Assembly: GCA_016715115.1 (NCBI GenBank)
Contig: JADKBM010000016.1
Coordinates: 930,001-994,000 of the forward strand
Reading direction: 5' to 3'
DNA length: 64,000 nt
From: Acidobacteriota bacterium
GTDB taxonomy: Bacteria > Acidobacteriota > Blastocatellia > Pyrinomonadales > Pyrinomonadaceae
Notes under the pieces: generated by a model
What the model saw: the letters and a program-made list of their open reading frames with translations, nothing else
What the model was told of the DNA's origin: nothing
Databases searched by the model: none
Part shown: piece after piece, positions 17,688 through 26,792 of the stretch
Layout of the letters: each line of letters starts with the position of its first letter
Numbering within the stretch: the first letter of the stretch is position 1
Position numbers and translations under genes: made by a program

Positions 17688-18278
17688 ATGAATATCGCGA
17701 TCGTCAAATACAACGCCGGCAACGTCGAATCGGTGCGCAACGCGCTCAAGCGGCTCGGCGTTGAATCGGTCCTGACGGATGACGCCGAAACGTTGCGGGC
17801 CGCGGACCGCGTCATCTTTCCGGGCGTTGGCGAAGCGTCGTCGGCAATGCGCCATTTGCGCGAAACCGGGCTTGACGAGGTGATACGCTCGCTCAAGCGA
17901 CCGGTTCTCGGGATCTGTCTCGGGATGCAGCTTTTATGCGGATCTTCTGCCGAGAACGAGACCGAATGCCTTGGCATTCTTCCGCACCGCGTGCGCCGTT
18001 TCGAGTCGGATACCCTGAAGATTCCGCACATCGGCTGGAACAATATTCACGGACTTCGGGGACGGCTTTTCGATGGGATCGAAGAGAGTTCGTATGTCTA
18101 TTTCGTCCACGGTTTCTACGTCGAACGTGGGTCCGATACGACCGCGAAGTGTCTTTACGGCTGCGAGTTCTCGGCGGCTGTCGAACACGCGAACTTCTTC
18201 GCGACGCAGTTTCATCCGGAGAAATCCGGCGGCACGGGAGCGAAGATCCTGGCGAATTTCTTGTCGATCGAGGTTTAG
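17688..18278 (+). CDS. hisH: imidazole glycerol phosphate synthase, glutaminase subunit
   Basis: 196 residues. A class I glutamine amidotransferase that hydrolyses glutamine and passes ammonia to HisF. The nucleophilic Cys is in GICLGMQLL, the catalytic His-Glu pair in QFHPEKSGG, and the oxyanion region in FPGVGEASSA. The partner hisF lies two genes downstream. A short GGAGTTCC-type repeat (17650-17675) lies in the gap after hisB. Confidence 0.95.
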   Translation: MNIAIVKYNAGNVESVRNALKRLGVESVLTDDAETLRAADRVIFPGVGEASSAMRHLRETGLDEVIRSLKRPVLGICLGMQLLCGSSAENETECLGILPHRVRRFESDTLKIPHIGWNNIHGLRGRLFDGIEESSYVYFVHGFYVERGSDTTAKCLYGCEFSAAVEHANFFATQFHPEKSGGTGAKILANFLSIEV

Positions 18279-18345
18279 CGCGCCGCGCGTCTCACTGCTT
18301 TTCGCGGCTTTCGCGGGCAGGAAATTGCCCGGGAGGTTTTAGGTA

Positions 18346-19077
18346 ATGGAGATTATTCCCGCAATTGATCTCATCGACGGCCGCTGCGTGCGGCTCGCAC
18401 AGGGTGATTTTGACCGCGAGACGATTTACAGCGACGACCCGGTCGAGGTAGCTTTGTCGTTCGAGGCCAACGGCTTCGAACGATTGCATATGGTCGATCT
18501 TGACGGTGCGAAACGCGGGCGACTCGCGAATCTCGCCGTTCTCGAGCGCGTTGCCGACGCGACGAATCTGACGATCGATTTCGGAGGCGGAATCAAAACC
18601 GACGCCGACGTGCAAAGCGTCTTTGACGCCGGTGCGGCGATCGCGGCCGTTGGGAGCGTTGCCGTCAAATCGCCCGAATTGTTCGGCGGCTGGCTCGAAC
18701 GGTTCGGCGGTGAGCGGATTCTGCTCGGTGCGGATGTCCGCGGACGAAATCTCGCGATCAACGGCTGGCAGACCGAGACCGAGATCGAAGTGATCGGATT
18801 TCTTCGAAGCTGGGTCGGCCGAGGCGCGAAAATGGCGTTCGTCACCGATATTGCCAAGGACGGATTGCTTCAAGGGCCGTCGGTAAAATTGTACGGCGAA
18901 ATCATTGAAGCGATTCCGAAACTCGAACTGATCGCTTCGGGCGGCGTTTCGTCGAATGCCGATCTGAAGGCGCTCGAAGCGATCGGCTGCCGCTCCGCGA
19001 TCGTTGGAAAAGCCCTGTACGAAGGTGCGCTGAGTTTCGCCCTAAAGCGGCCGGACGCCGCGAACGAAACCGCCTGA
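18346..19077 (+). CDS. hisA: ProFAR isomerase (phosphoribosylformimino-AICAR ribotide isomerase)
   Basis: 243 residues, a TIM barrel. The N terminus IIPAIDLIDGRCVRL carries the catalytic Asp of strand 1; DFGGGIKTDADV, FVTDIAKDGLLQG with the second catalytic Asp, and ASGGVSSNADLKAL are the usual phosphate-binding and active-site loops. It opens the phosphoribosyl ring of ProFAR. Start chosen at the ATG after AGGTA; a GGGAGG lies further upstream. It is followed 21 bp later by its paralogue hisF. Confidence 0.95.
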   Translation: MEIIPAIDLIDGRCVRLAQGDFDRETIYSDDPVEVALSFEANGFERLHMVDLDGAKRGRLANLAVLERVADATNLTIDFGGGIKTDADVQSVFDAGAAIAAVGSVAVKSPELFGGWLERFGGERILLGADVRGRNLAINGWQTETEIEVIGFLRSWVGRGAKMAFVTDIAKDGLLQGPSVKLYGEIIEAIPKLELIASGGVSSNADLKALEAIGCRSAIVGKALYEGALSFALKRPDAANETA

Positions 19078-19098
19078 ACGTGTAACTTAGAACTCGCA

Positions 19099-19860
19099 AT
19101 GCTTGCAAAACGAATAATTCCCTGTCTTGACGTCAAAGACGGCCGCACCGTCAAGGGCACGAACTTCGCCGATCTGCGCGACGCCGGCGACGCCGTTGAA
19201 CTCGCTCGTTCGTATTGCGCGCGCGGCGCGGACGAACTTGTCTTTCTCGACATCACGGCAACCAACGAAAAACGACGGACGCTCGCCGGTCTCGTCAAAC
19301 GCGTCGCCGCCGAACTGAACATTCCGTTTACTGTCGGCGGTGGCATCAACTCGATCGCCGACATCGAGATACTGCTGGCGTCGGGGGCCGACAAGGTTTC
19401 GATAAACACGGCGGCGGTCAAAGATCCGGAATTGCTGACCGAAGCGGCGAACCGATTCGGATCGCAATGCGTCGTGCTCGCAATCGACGCCAAGCCCGCC
19501 GGCGCCGATTGGAAGGTTTTTCTGAACGGCGGGCGGGTCGCCACCGAACTCGATGCGGTCGATTGGGCGAAGCGCGGCGCGTCTCTCGGAGCAGGCGAGA
19601 TCCTGTTGACCTCGATGGCCGCCGACGGCACGCGAAACGGTTTTGAGATCGAACTGACGCGGCGAGTTTCCGAGGCCGTGAAGGTTCCGGTGATCGCGTC
19701 GGGCGGCGCCGGCACGATGCAGCATTTCGCGGAAGTTTTCACCGACGGCAAGGCAGATGCAGCGCTCGCGGCAAGCATTTTTCATTTCGGCGAGATCGGG
19801 ATCCCGGAGTTGAAGTCGTTTCTCGCGAGTCGCGGAATTGAGGTCAGAGGTCAGAGATGA
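19099..19860 (+). CDS. hisF: imidazole glycerol phosphate synthase, cyclase subunit
   Basis: 253 residues, TIM barrel paralogue of HisA. Seen: MLAKRIIPCLDVKDGRTVKG with the catalytic Asp, FTVGGGINSIADIE, LTSMAADGTRNGF with the second Asp, and ASGGAGTMQHF. With HisH it forms imidazole glycerol phosphate and AICAR. The stop overlaps hisIE (ATGA), so the two are coupled. Confidence 0.95.
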   Translation: MLAKRIIPCLDVKDGRTVKGTNFADLRDAGDAVELARSYCARGADELVFLDITATNEKRRTLAGLVKRVAAELNIPFTVGGGINSIADIEILLASGADKVSINTAAVKDPELLTEAANRFGSQCVVLAIDAKPAGADWKVFLNGGRVATELDAVDWAKRGASLGAGEILLTSMAADGTRNGFEIELTRRVSEAVKVPVIASGGAGTMQHFAEVFTDGKADAALAASIFHFGEIGIPELKSFLASRGIEVRGQR

Positions 19861-20453
19861 AATTGGATTTTGAAAAATACGCAGACAAGCTAGCACCGGC
19901 GATCGTTCAGGATTCCGTGACCGATAAGGTTCTGATGCTCGGGTTTATGAACGAGGAAGCGCTCGCGAGAACGATCGAAACGAACCGTGTGACCTTTTTT
20001 TCCCGGTCGCGTCAAACTCTCTGGACGAAGGGCGAAACGAGCGGGAATTCTCTCAAGGTCGTCCGGATCCTTGCCGACTGCGATAACGACACGCTGCTGA
20101 TAAAGGCCGAGCCCGCGGGTCCGGTTTGCCACACCGGCGCGGACACTTGCTTCGACGAACCCAATCGCAAGGACGACGTGTTGTCCGAGTTGGAAGCGTT
20201 GATCCGTGACCGGAAGCGGAACCCAAAGCCTGAGGCTTACACGTCAAAACTCTTCGCCCGCGGGATGAACAAGATCGCTCAGAAGGTCGGCGAAGAAGCT
20301 GTCGAACTGGTGATCGAAGCGAAGGACGACAATCGTGAACTCTTCCTTAACGAATCGGCCGACCTGTTGTTTCATATGCTGGTGCTGTTCGCCGCGAAAG
20401 ACGTCACGGTTGACGATGTCCTCGAGGTTCTTCGGTCGCGCCGACTCGCTTGA
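19857..20453 (+). CDS. hisI: bifunctional phosphoribosyl-AMP cyclohydrolase / phosphoribosyl-ATP pyrophosphatase
   Basis: 198 residues, the HisIE fusion. The N-terminal cyclohydrolase part (about 1-105) shows MLGFMNEEAL, FFSRSRQTLWTKGETSGN, and a Cys-rich zinc site (DCDNDT, VCHTGADTCF). The C-terminal MazG-like pyrophosphatase part (about 110-198) has KKIAQKVGEEAVE-like sequence (NKIAQKVGEEAVELVIEA) and NESADLLFHMLVL. Steps two and three of the pathway. It ends the operon, completing all activities from PRPP to histidine. Confidence 0.95.
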   Translation: MKLDFEKYADKLAPAIVQDSVTDKVLMLGFMNEEALARTIETNRVTFFSRSRQTLWTKGETSGNSLKVVRILADCDNDTLLIKAEPAGPVCHTGADTCFDEPNRKDDVLSELEALIRDRKRNPKPEAYTSKLFARGMNKIAQKVGEEAVELVIEAKDDNRELFLNESADLLFHMLVLFAAKDVTVDDVLEVLRSRRLA

Positions 20454-20624
20454 TGAACCGACTGCCTTCAATCAAGGCGATGAAATCTAATACCATCAGC
20501 CGTAGACTGTTGCGATCGTCGCCTCCGATAACTTTTCGATCGAGTCAAACGTATCACGATTAATTCCGCAAACAGTTGCCATCGGCGGATGACTTTGATT
20601 CCCCTGTTCCGCTAAAAAGAAACT

Positions 20625-23600
20625 ATGAGATTCCGAACTTCCCTTTTCGTCGTGTTTTTGTTTGCCGCAAATTCGTTTGCCGCGCCGTATCTGACCGAAC
20701 CTTCGTTCTCGCCAGACCGCAAGGAAATTGCGTTCGTTTCGGGCGGCGACGTCTGGACCGTTCCGTCCGACGGCGGAACCGCTTCGTTGCTCGTCTCGCA
20801 CCCGGCGAACGAGTCGCGGCCGATGTTCTCTCCCGACGGCAAACGGCTCGCGTTCGTTTCGAACCGCACCGGAGCCGGAGACATCTACATACTCAACCTC
20901 GAAACGAGCGACCTTCAGCGGTTGACCTTCGACGATTGGAACGACCAAATCGACGCTTGGTCGCGCGACGGAAACTGGATATATTTCTCATCGGCGAGCA
21001 AGGACATCGCCGGGATGAACGACATCTTTCGCGTCGCCTCGGCCGGCGGGACGCCGCAACAGGTTTCGGCGGACCGCTACACGAACGAATTCTGGTCGAC
21101 GAACCTCGCCGACGGCTCGATAATCTTCTCGGCCCGCGGGATCTCGAACTCGCAATGGTGGAGGAAAGGCCGGAGCCACATCGACGAATCCGAGGTCTGG
21201 CAGAAATCGGGCGACAAGTACGAACAGTTGGCTCCGCGCGGCGCGAAACAGCTATGGGTTGCGGCGACTGCGGACGGATCGAAGATCTTCTACGTTTCCG
21301 ACCGCGGCGGCGCGCAGAACGTCTGGTCGCAGCCGAGAGGCGGCGCGGCGAAACAGCTCACCAATTTCACCGATGGTCGCGTGTTGTGGATGAGCCTCGC
21401 GTACGACGGCAAAGAGATCGTTTTCGAACGCAACTTCCGTATCTGGAAGATGAACTCGGACGGCGGAAAAGCGTCCGAAGTTCCGATCACTCTTCGCGGC
21501 GCGCCGGTAAATCCGATCGCCGAGCGCATCACCCTGTCAACGCAGATCCGCGAGTTTGCGCTGTCGCCCGACGGAAAAAAGATCGCGGTGACAGCGCGGG
21601 GCGAGGTTTTCGCCGTTTCGGCAAAAGAAGGCGGGGACGCCGTTCGCGTCACCAACACAATCGCCGCCGAGTCTTCCGTCAACTGGTCGAGCGACAGCAA
21701 ACGGGTCGTTTACGCGTCCGAACGGAACGGCGCGATGGAACTTTTCCAGTACGACTTCGCGACCGAGTCCGAAACTCAGTTGACGCGCGGCACGAATCAG
21801 GATTTCGCGCCGCTCTTTTCGCCGGACGGCAAGAACATCGCATTCATCCGCAACGGCCGGGCCCTGTTTGTTTATGACACCGAGAAGAAACAAGAGCGGG
21901 AGCTGGCCAAAATGTTCAGCGACCTTCCGCCGCTCATCGGCGGCGGCACGCTGGCCTGGTCGCCGGACAGCAAATGGATCGCTTTTCTAACCTATTCGCC
22001 GCAAACACGTTCGTACACCAATGTTTCGTTAGTTTCCCTCGCCGGCCGCGGTGCGCAGCCGGTAAGTTTCCTCGCCAATTCCAATTCCGGATCGCTCTCC
22101 TGGAGCCCGGACGGGTCATATCTGCTGTTCGACACGTCGCAGCGGACCGAAGACGGATTCATCGCCCGCGTCGATCTCAAACTCCGTTCGCCGAAGTTCC
22201 GCGAAGATCAGTTCCGCGACTTTTTCAAACAGGAAAATCCGAAGGACCGGCAACCGCCGACACCTTCAACGACACCGGCGGTTTCGGATTCCCGCGGGAC
22301 CAACGCGTCGGCCGTTGAAAAAAAGGATGAATCGAAACAGACGGAAATTGTCTTCGAAGACATTCGCCGCCGTTTGAGCATTCTCCGTCCGGGAATCAGT
22401 ATCAACGAACAGACGATCAGCCCGGACGGAAAGACGCTTCTGGTGACGGCCTCGGCCGAGGGCCAGTTCAACCTTTACACCATAAATCTCGACGAACTCG
22501 CGACCGACACGTCGGCTCGTCAATTGACCTCGACTTCCGGATTCAAGTCGAACGCGCAGTTCACGCCCGATTCGAAAGAAGTTTACTTTCTTGAGAACGG
22601 CCGCATCAACAGTGTCAACCTTGAACGCCGCGAGCTTCGTCCGGTCAGCGCAACGGTCGAGATGACGGTCAATTTCGCCCAAGAGAAGATGGAGATCTTC
22701 AAGCAGGGCTGGCGCTATATGCGGGATCACTTCTACGATGAAAAGTATCATGGTGCCGACTGGAACGCGGTTTACGCAACCTACGAAACTTTGATTCGAA
22801 GCGCTCGGACGACCGACGAGGTTCGCCGCTTGATGAGCCTGATGGTCGGCGAACTGAACGCGTCGCATCTCGGCGTAACGGGCACCTCGGCCTTCACTGC
22901 CGCGCCGGTCGGAAAGCTTGGACTTCGCTTCGACCGCGCCGAATATGAAACGAACGGTCGGCTTAGAATTACGGAGATCATCGCTCTCAGTCCGGCAGCG
23001 ATCGTCCGGTCGATCGGCATCGGCGAATATCTGCAAGGTATCGACGGAGTCGCGATCACGAATCGGACGAACCTGGATGAGCTTCTCGAAAACAAGACCG
23101 GCAAACGCGTTTCGCTGACAGTCTCGAAATCCGCCGACGGCTCCGACAAACGCGAGGTCATCGTTAAACCGATTTCGACCGGCGCCGAGAAGAACCTTCT
23201 TTATCGACAGTGGGTCGAGGCGAATCGCGCGTATGTCGACAAGATCAGCGGCGGAAAGCTCGGTTACGTGCACCTGCCGGATATGGGCGGAGGAACGCTG
23301 GAACAACTTTATGTCGATCTCGACGCGGAGAATCAGGCAAAAGACGGTGTCGTCATCGACGTCCGCAACAACAACGGCGGTTTCATCAATCCCTACGTCA
23401 TCGATGTTCTTTCGCGTCGCGGTTATCTGACGATGCGCGAACGCGGTCTGTGGAACGTCCCGGCCCGGTCCGCACTCGGTCAGCGCGCGCTTGAGCGGCC
23501 GACGGTTTTGATCACGAACCAGCATTCGCTCTCCGACGCCGAAGATCTCACGGAAGGTTATCGGGTGCTGAAACTCGGGAAGGTCGTCGGCGAACCGACC

Positions 23601-23810
23601 GCCGGTTGGATCATCTACACGTGGAACGCCGGATTGTTCGACGGCACGACGATCCGTTTGCCCAGGCAACTCGTGCTCGGAACCGACGGCAAAAATATGG
23701 AACTCAATCCGCGTCCCGTTGACGCGGCGGTGACGCGGCCGATCGGCGAAACAACAACTGGAAGAGATTCGCAGCTCGACCGCGCCGTTCGCGAGCTTTT
23801 GGGGAATTAA
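20625..23810 (+). CDS. tricorn-type protease, secreted S41 family
   Basis: 1061 residues, close to archaeal tricorn (about 1070). A signal peptide (MRFRTSLFVVFLFAANSFAA) precedes a beta-propeller region with PD40-type repeats (FSPDRKEIAFVSGGDVW, FSPDGKRLAFVSN, LSPDGKKIAVTARGEVF, FSPDGKNIAFIRNG), about residues 25-560. A helical C1 domain, a PDZ domain (about 765-850) and the S41 core follow. Ser747-His748 in ELNASHLGV match the tricorn Ser-His pair, and Ser968 in NQHSLSDAED is the expected nucleophile position. It probably trims peptides in the periplasm. It stands alone between the his operon and a repeat-bearing spacer; the ribosome site is weak. Confidence 0.88.
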   Translation: MRFRTSLFVVFLFAANSFAAPYLTEPSFSPDRKEIAFVSGGDVWTVPSDGGTASLLVSHPANESRPMFSPDGKRLAFVSNRTGAGDIYILNLETSDLQRLTFDDWNDQIDAWSRDGNWIYFSSASKDIAGMNDIFRVASAGGTPQQVSADRYTNEFWSTNLADGSIIFSARGISNSQWWRKGRSHIDESEVWQKSGDKYEQLAPRGAKQLWVAATADGSKIFYVSDRGGAQNVWSQPRGGAAKQLTNFTDGRVLWMSLAYDGKEIVFERNFRIWKMNSDGGKASEVPITLRGAPVNPIAERITLSTQIREFALSPDGKKIAVTARGEVFAVSAKEGGDAVRVTNTIAAESSVNWSSDSKRVVYASERNGAMELFQYDFATESETQLTRGTNQDFAPLFSPDGKNIAFIRNGRALFVYDTEKKQERELAKMFSDLPPLIGGGTLAWSPDSKWIAFLTYSPQTRSYTNVSLVSLAGRGAQPVSFLANSNSGSLSWSPDGSYLLFDTSQRTEDGFIARVDLKLRSPKFREDQFRDFFKQENPKDRQPPTPSTTPAVSDSRGTNASAVEKKDESKQTEIVFEDIRRRLSILRPGISINEQTISPDGKTLLVTASAEGQFNLYTINLDELATDTSARQLTSTSGFKSNAQFTPDSKEVYFLENGRINSVNLERRELRPVSATVEMTVNFAQEKMEIFKQGWRYMRDHFYDEKYHGADWNAVYATYETLIRSARTTDEVRRLMSLMVGELNASHLGVTGTSAFTAAPVGKLGLRFDRAEYETNGRLRITEIIALSPAAIVRSIGIGEYLQGIDGVAITNRTNLDELLENKTGKRVSLTVSKSADGSDKREVIVKPISTGAEKNLLYRQWVEANRAYVDKISGGKLGYVHLPDMGGGTLEQLYVDLDAENQAKDGVVIDVRNNNGGFINPYVIDVLSRRGYLTMRERGLWNVPARSALGQRALERPTVLITNQHSLSDAEDLTEGYRVLKLGKVVGEPTAGWIIYTWNAGLFDGTTIRLPRQLVLGTDGKNMELNPRPVDAAVTRPIGETTTGRDSQLDRAVRELLGN

Positions 23811-23827
23811 CCCGGATGGAAAATATA

Positions 23828-23964
23828 GCCCGCGAATTTTCGCGAATCAGCGCGAATCCGATTTAGGACTATTGCGACGCCCGTATTTCGTTGCGTGCAT
23901 CGGCAAGAACACGAACCGTCTCAGCCGGAAACAAATTAGCGGCGATTCGCGAATATTCGCGGGC
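23828..23964. repeat. REP-like inverted repeat in the tricorn/trkH spacer
   Basis: Arms 23828-23848 and 23944-23964 are 21-bp reverse complements with one mismatch, rich in CGCGAAT. The spacer from 23811 to 24150 has no convincing gene. A related CGCTGATTCGCGGGC sequence occurs near 33878. A TTGACA at 24105 could be a -35 box for trkH, but no good -10 follows. Confidence 0.6.
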
Positions 23965-24150
23965 GTAATCCTGCCGCGTGATTTGGGATGAATTGACAGG
24001 GAGACGGATCGATGCCAATCAGCAACCGGTCTCACGGCGGAAGTAGACGAAATCCGAAGAAAGATTCGCCGGCAGCTCCTTTGTCGCGCAATCTGGCATC
24101 AACGCTTGACAGTTCCGGGTTCAGGATTCATCTTGGACTCGGAATCAAAG

Positions 24151-25539
24151 ATGGTTAAGGCCTTTTTCCGACAGTTCTTTACGCCGACGCGCGTGACCGT
24201 GACGAGTTTTTCGATTCTCGTCACGGTCGGAACGATTTTGCTATGGTCGCCGATCTCGTCTGCCTCGCGCATTTGGCTCCATCCGGTCGACGCCTTGTTT
24301 ATCGCGACCTCGGCCGTCTGCGTCACCGGGCTTTCGCCGATCGATATCAGCAAGGAATTCTCGCTTTTCGGACAGGTCGTCGTCCTCGTGCTGATGCAGC
24401 TTGGCGGGCTCGGACTGATGACGTTCACGACGACGCTTTATATCTGGCTCGGCGAGCGAATGTCGATCACCGAGAAACTCACCGTTCAGGACAGTCTGCT
24501 TCCGGATTCCAAGACCCCGATCAAGAAGATCCTCGTTTACGTTTTTGCTTTCACCTTCGGCGTCGAGGCCGTCGGGACGCTTCTGCTGGCCGTCTATTGG
24601 TCACTGACCGGGAGGTTCGAAACACACGCTGAGTCGCTGTGGTTCGCGCTTTTTCATTCGGTTTCCGCGTTCACGAACGGTTCGATCGCGCTTTTTTCGA
24701 ACAGTCTGATCGACTTCCAGCGCGACTATTTCGTAATGTTTGTGATCTCGAGCCTGATCTTTCTCGGCGGTCTCGGCTTTCTGGTCGTTTTTGAATTGAA
24801 GGAATTCGTCCACCGGCGCCTGATCGAAAAGTCGCGCTACTTCCGAATCGGCGTCCAGTCACGAATCACCTTGATCACGACGGCGTGTTTGATCGTCGGT
24901 GGCACGATCGCCATTTTTGCGCTTGAAAGGAACGGGGTTTTCGCCGATCTGACCACCGACGAAGCGTTGATGAACTCGTATTTCTTCTCGATCGTTCCGC
25001 GAACCGCCGGATTCAACACCGTTCCGATGAGCGGATTCGGCGGCGCCACGAACTACCTGTTTGCGATCCTGATGTTTATCGGAGCGAGTCCGGGTTCGAC
25101 CGGCGGCGGCATCAAGACGACGACCTTCGGATTGTTGGTTGCGTATTCGATCGCGAGGTTTCGGGGCAAGTCCCGGCTTGATCTGTGGAATCGAACGATA
25201 CCGCAGTCATCGATCGACAAGGCGACGGCGGTTGTTGTCGCATCGGCGGCGACCGTTTTGATCGCGACGATGATTCTGATGGTTACGGAAACCCGCGGAC
25301 TGAGTGCCGCCGAAAGCCAAGCGCGTCTGATGCCGGTCTTGTTCGAAACGATCTCGGCGTTCGGGACGGTGGGACTTTCGCTTGATTTCACGCCGCAACT
25401 CTCAGCGGTCGGAAAACTGATCTTGTCGTTCGTGATGTTCGTCGGACGCGTCGGCGCGATCACGCTCGCACTGGCGATCAGTGTCAGCGCGCGATCCGAG
25501 AAGTTTTCCTATGCTGAAGAGAACATAATGATTGGATGA
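24151..25539 (+). CDS. TrkH/KtrB-type potassium transporter, membrane subunit
   Basis: 463 residues from ATG 24151 (a TTG at 24106 is in frame but adds an unconserved 15 residues). Four membrane-pore-membrane repeats are visible through their filter motifs: SAVCVTGLSP, HSVSAFTNGS, PRTAGFNTV and SAFGTVGLS, each with the selectivity-filter Gly or Asn. This is the K+ translocating subunit of Ktr/Trk systems in the inner membrane. Its expected cytosolic partner TrkA/KtrA is the next gene, 586 bp downstream across a repeat block. Confidence 0.92.
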   Translation: MVKAFFRQFFTPTRVTVTSFSILVTVGTILLWSPISSASRIWLHPVDALFIATSAVCVTGLSPIDISKEFSLFGQVVVLVLMQLGGLGLMTFTTTLYIWLGERMSITEKLTVQDSLLPDSKTPIKKILVYVFAFTFGVEAVGTLLLAVYWSLTGRFETHAESLWFALFHSVSAFTNGSIALFSNSLIDFQRDYFVMFVISSLIFLGGLGFLVVFELKEFVHRRLIEKSRYFRIGVQSRITLITTACLIVGGTIAIFALERNGVFADLTTDEALMNSYFFSIVPRTAGFNTVPMSGFGGATNYLFAILMFIGASPGSTGGGIKTTTFGLLVAYSIARFRGKSRLDLWNRTIPQSSIDKATAVVVASAATVLIATMILMVTETRGLSAAESQARLMPVLFETISAFGTVGLSLDFTPQLSAVGKLILSFVMFVGRVGAITLALAISVSARSEKFSYAEENIMIG

Positions 25540-25544
25540 TTCGA

Positions 25545-25600
25545 TTTGGGATTTGGGATTTGGGATTGGGGATTTGGGATTGGGGATTTCAAGATTCCAG
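25545..25600 (+). repeat. G-rich tandem array (GGGATTT units) after trkH
   Basis: GATTTGGGATTTGGGATTGGGG-type units start six bases after the trkH stop; same family and orientation as the array after hisG, again with four or more G tracts. Confidence 0.75.
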
Positions 25601-25735
25601 GAATTCCAAGGAATCGACCGATTCCGAAGGGACTTGAAACTGACTTGACTCTCTGAGAATCTCTCTGGAACCTCCTGAATGCCGGAATCGGGAGCTTTGA
25701 AAAACCGACATGAAGGAAGCAAATCGCGTTTCGTC

Positions 25736-25860
25736 CAGAACACAGATTGGCGGGATGTAGCGGATTTGTTTCACTCGATTGAGACAGAACTCAATGGAGA
25801 AGAAAAGGATTTCAAGCAACGCTAAGTTCGAAGTATTCTCCCGCATCTATCTGTGTTCTG
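25736..25860. repeat. short segment bounded by 12-bp inverted repeats, next to an element fragment
   Basis: CAGAACACAGAT (25736-25747) and its reverse complement (25849-25860) bound 125 bp without a convincing gene. Immediately upstream, 25688-25707 matches the left head (TCGGGAGCTTTGAAAAACC) of the palindromic element. It may be a degraded mobile fragment. Confidence 0.4.
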
Positions 25861-25905
25861 TCAGAAACGGCTCCCTGGGCCGACGTTGAGTAGGTTTTTC
25901 AACAT

Positions 25906-26105
25906 TCCCGAATCTGGAATCTTCGAATCTTGGACACCGGAACCAGGAATCCGGGAGCTTTTTGGAATCGGGAATTTTTGGAATCTGGAATTTTTGGAAT
26001 CTGGAATTTTTGGAATCGGGAATTTTTGGAATCTGGAATTTTTGGAATCTGGAATTTTTGGAATCTGGAATTTTTGGAATCCGGAATTCCTGAATTCCGG
26101 AACTG
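25906..26105. repeat. tandem array of GGAATCTGGAATTTTT units
   Basis: About nine near-identical 16-nt units (GGAATTTTTGGAATCT) with A/T or C/T variants end 20 bp before trkA. All three frames on both strands stay open by composition, which produces false reading frames. A CGGGAGCTTT head of the palindromic element sits inside it at 25952. Confidence 0.85.
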
Positions 26106-26125
26106 AATGAATTGGAATTTCGAGT

Positions 26126-26785
26126 ATGAAAAGATTTGCTGTAATCGGGATCGGACATTTCGGCGCAACGACGGCGCGGACGCTTTTTGAAACGGGCGCC
26201 GAAGTGGTTGCGATCGACAACAACAAAGAGGCCGTACAGGACGCGGCCGAATTCTCGACACAGGCGATCTTCGCGGACGCCACCGACAAGCGCGCGATTC
26301 AGTCGCTCGGACTCGACGACGTCGATGTCGCGATCGTCAGCCTCGGCGAACGAATGGACGTGATCACGCTGGTCGCGCTCCACCTTATCGAGCTCGGTGT
26401 TGCGTACACCTGCGTCAAAGCGCTCTCGGACGACCACGCGAAGATTCTTCGCGCGATCGGCGTCAACGAGATAATCCACCCTGAAGAGGAGTCCGCGCTG
26501 CGGCTTGCGATGCGACTTTCACTCAACAATGTTACGGATTTTCTGCCGATGCTCTCGGGTTATTCGGTAGTTTCAATGCAGGCGACTCCGTCCGTCGCCG
26601 GAAAACGCATCGGCGATCTCGAAACACAGAACATTCAGATCGTGGCAATTCAACGCATCGGCGAAACCCGGCCGACCCTTGTCCCTTCGGACGACCAACT
26701 GATCGCCGAGAACGACGTCCTGATCCTGATCGGGGAGAACAACGAGATCACCAGGTTTACCGAAATCTACTGTCGGGAAAGATGA
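26126..26785 (+). CDS. TrkA/KtrA-type K+ uptake regulatory protein (RCK domains)
   Basis: 219 residues. RCK_N domain: KRFAVIGIGHFGATTARTL is the GxGxxG dinucleotide-binding loop, with an acidic AIDNNKEAV at the end of strand 2, then IFADATDKRAIQSLG and VDVAIVSLGERMD. RCK_C domain follows from about residue 135 (MQATPSVAGKRIGDL to ENDVLILIGENNEI). It forms an octameric ring that gates the TrkH/KtrB pore in response to ATP/ADP or NAD(H). The partner membrane subunit is directly upstream. Confidence 0.93.
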   Translation: MKRFAVIGIGHFGATTARTLFETGAEVVAIDNNKEAVQDAAEFSTQAIFADATDKRAIQSLGLDDVDVAIVSLGERMDVITLVALHLIELGVAYTCVKALSDDHAKILRAIGVNEIIHPEEESALRLAMRLSLNNVTDFLPMLSGYSVVSMQATPSVAGKRIGDLETQNIQIVAIQRIGETRPTLVPSDDQLIAENDVLILIGENNEITRFTEIYCRER

Positions 26786-26792
26786 ACCGCGG

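Noticed and set aside
22266..23669. 467-residue minus-strand frame opposite the tricorn protease
   Set aside because: Shadow frame; the plus strand has signal peptide, PDZ and S41 motifs.
25853..26261. Open frames in both strands of the trkA upstream spacer (for example KIPDSKNSRFQKFQ repeats)
   Set aside because: Pure repeat translations of GGAATTTTT units; they overlap each other in several frames and lack start signals.
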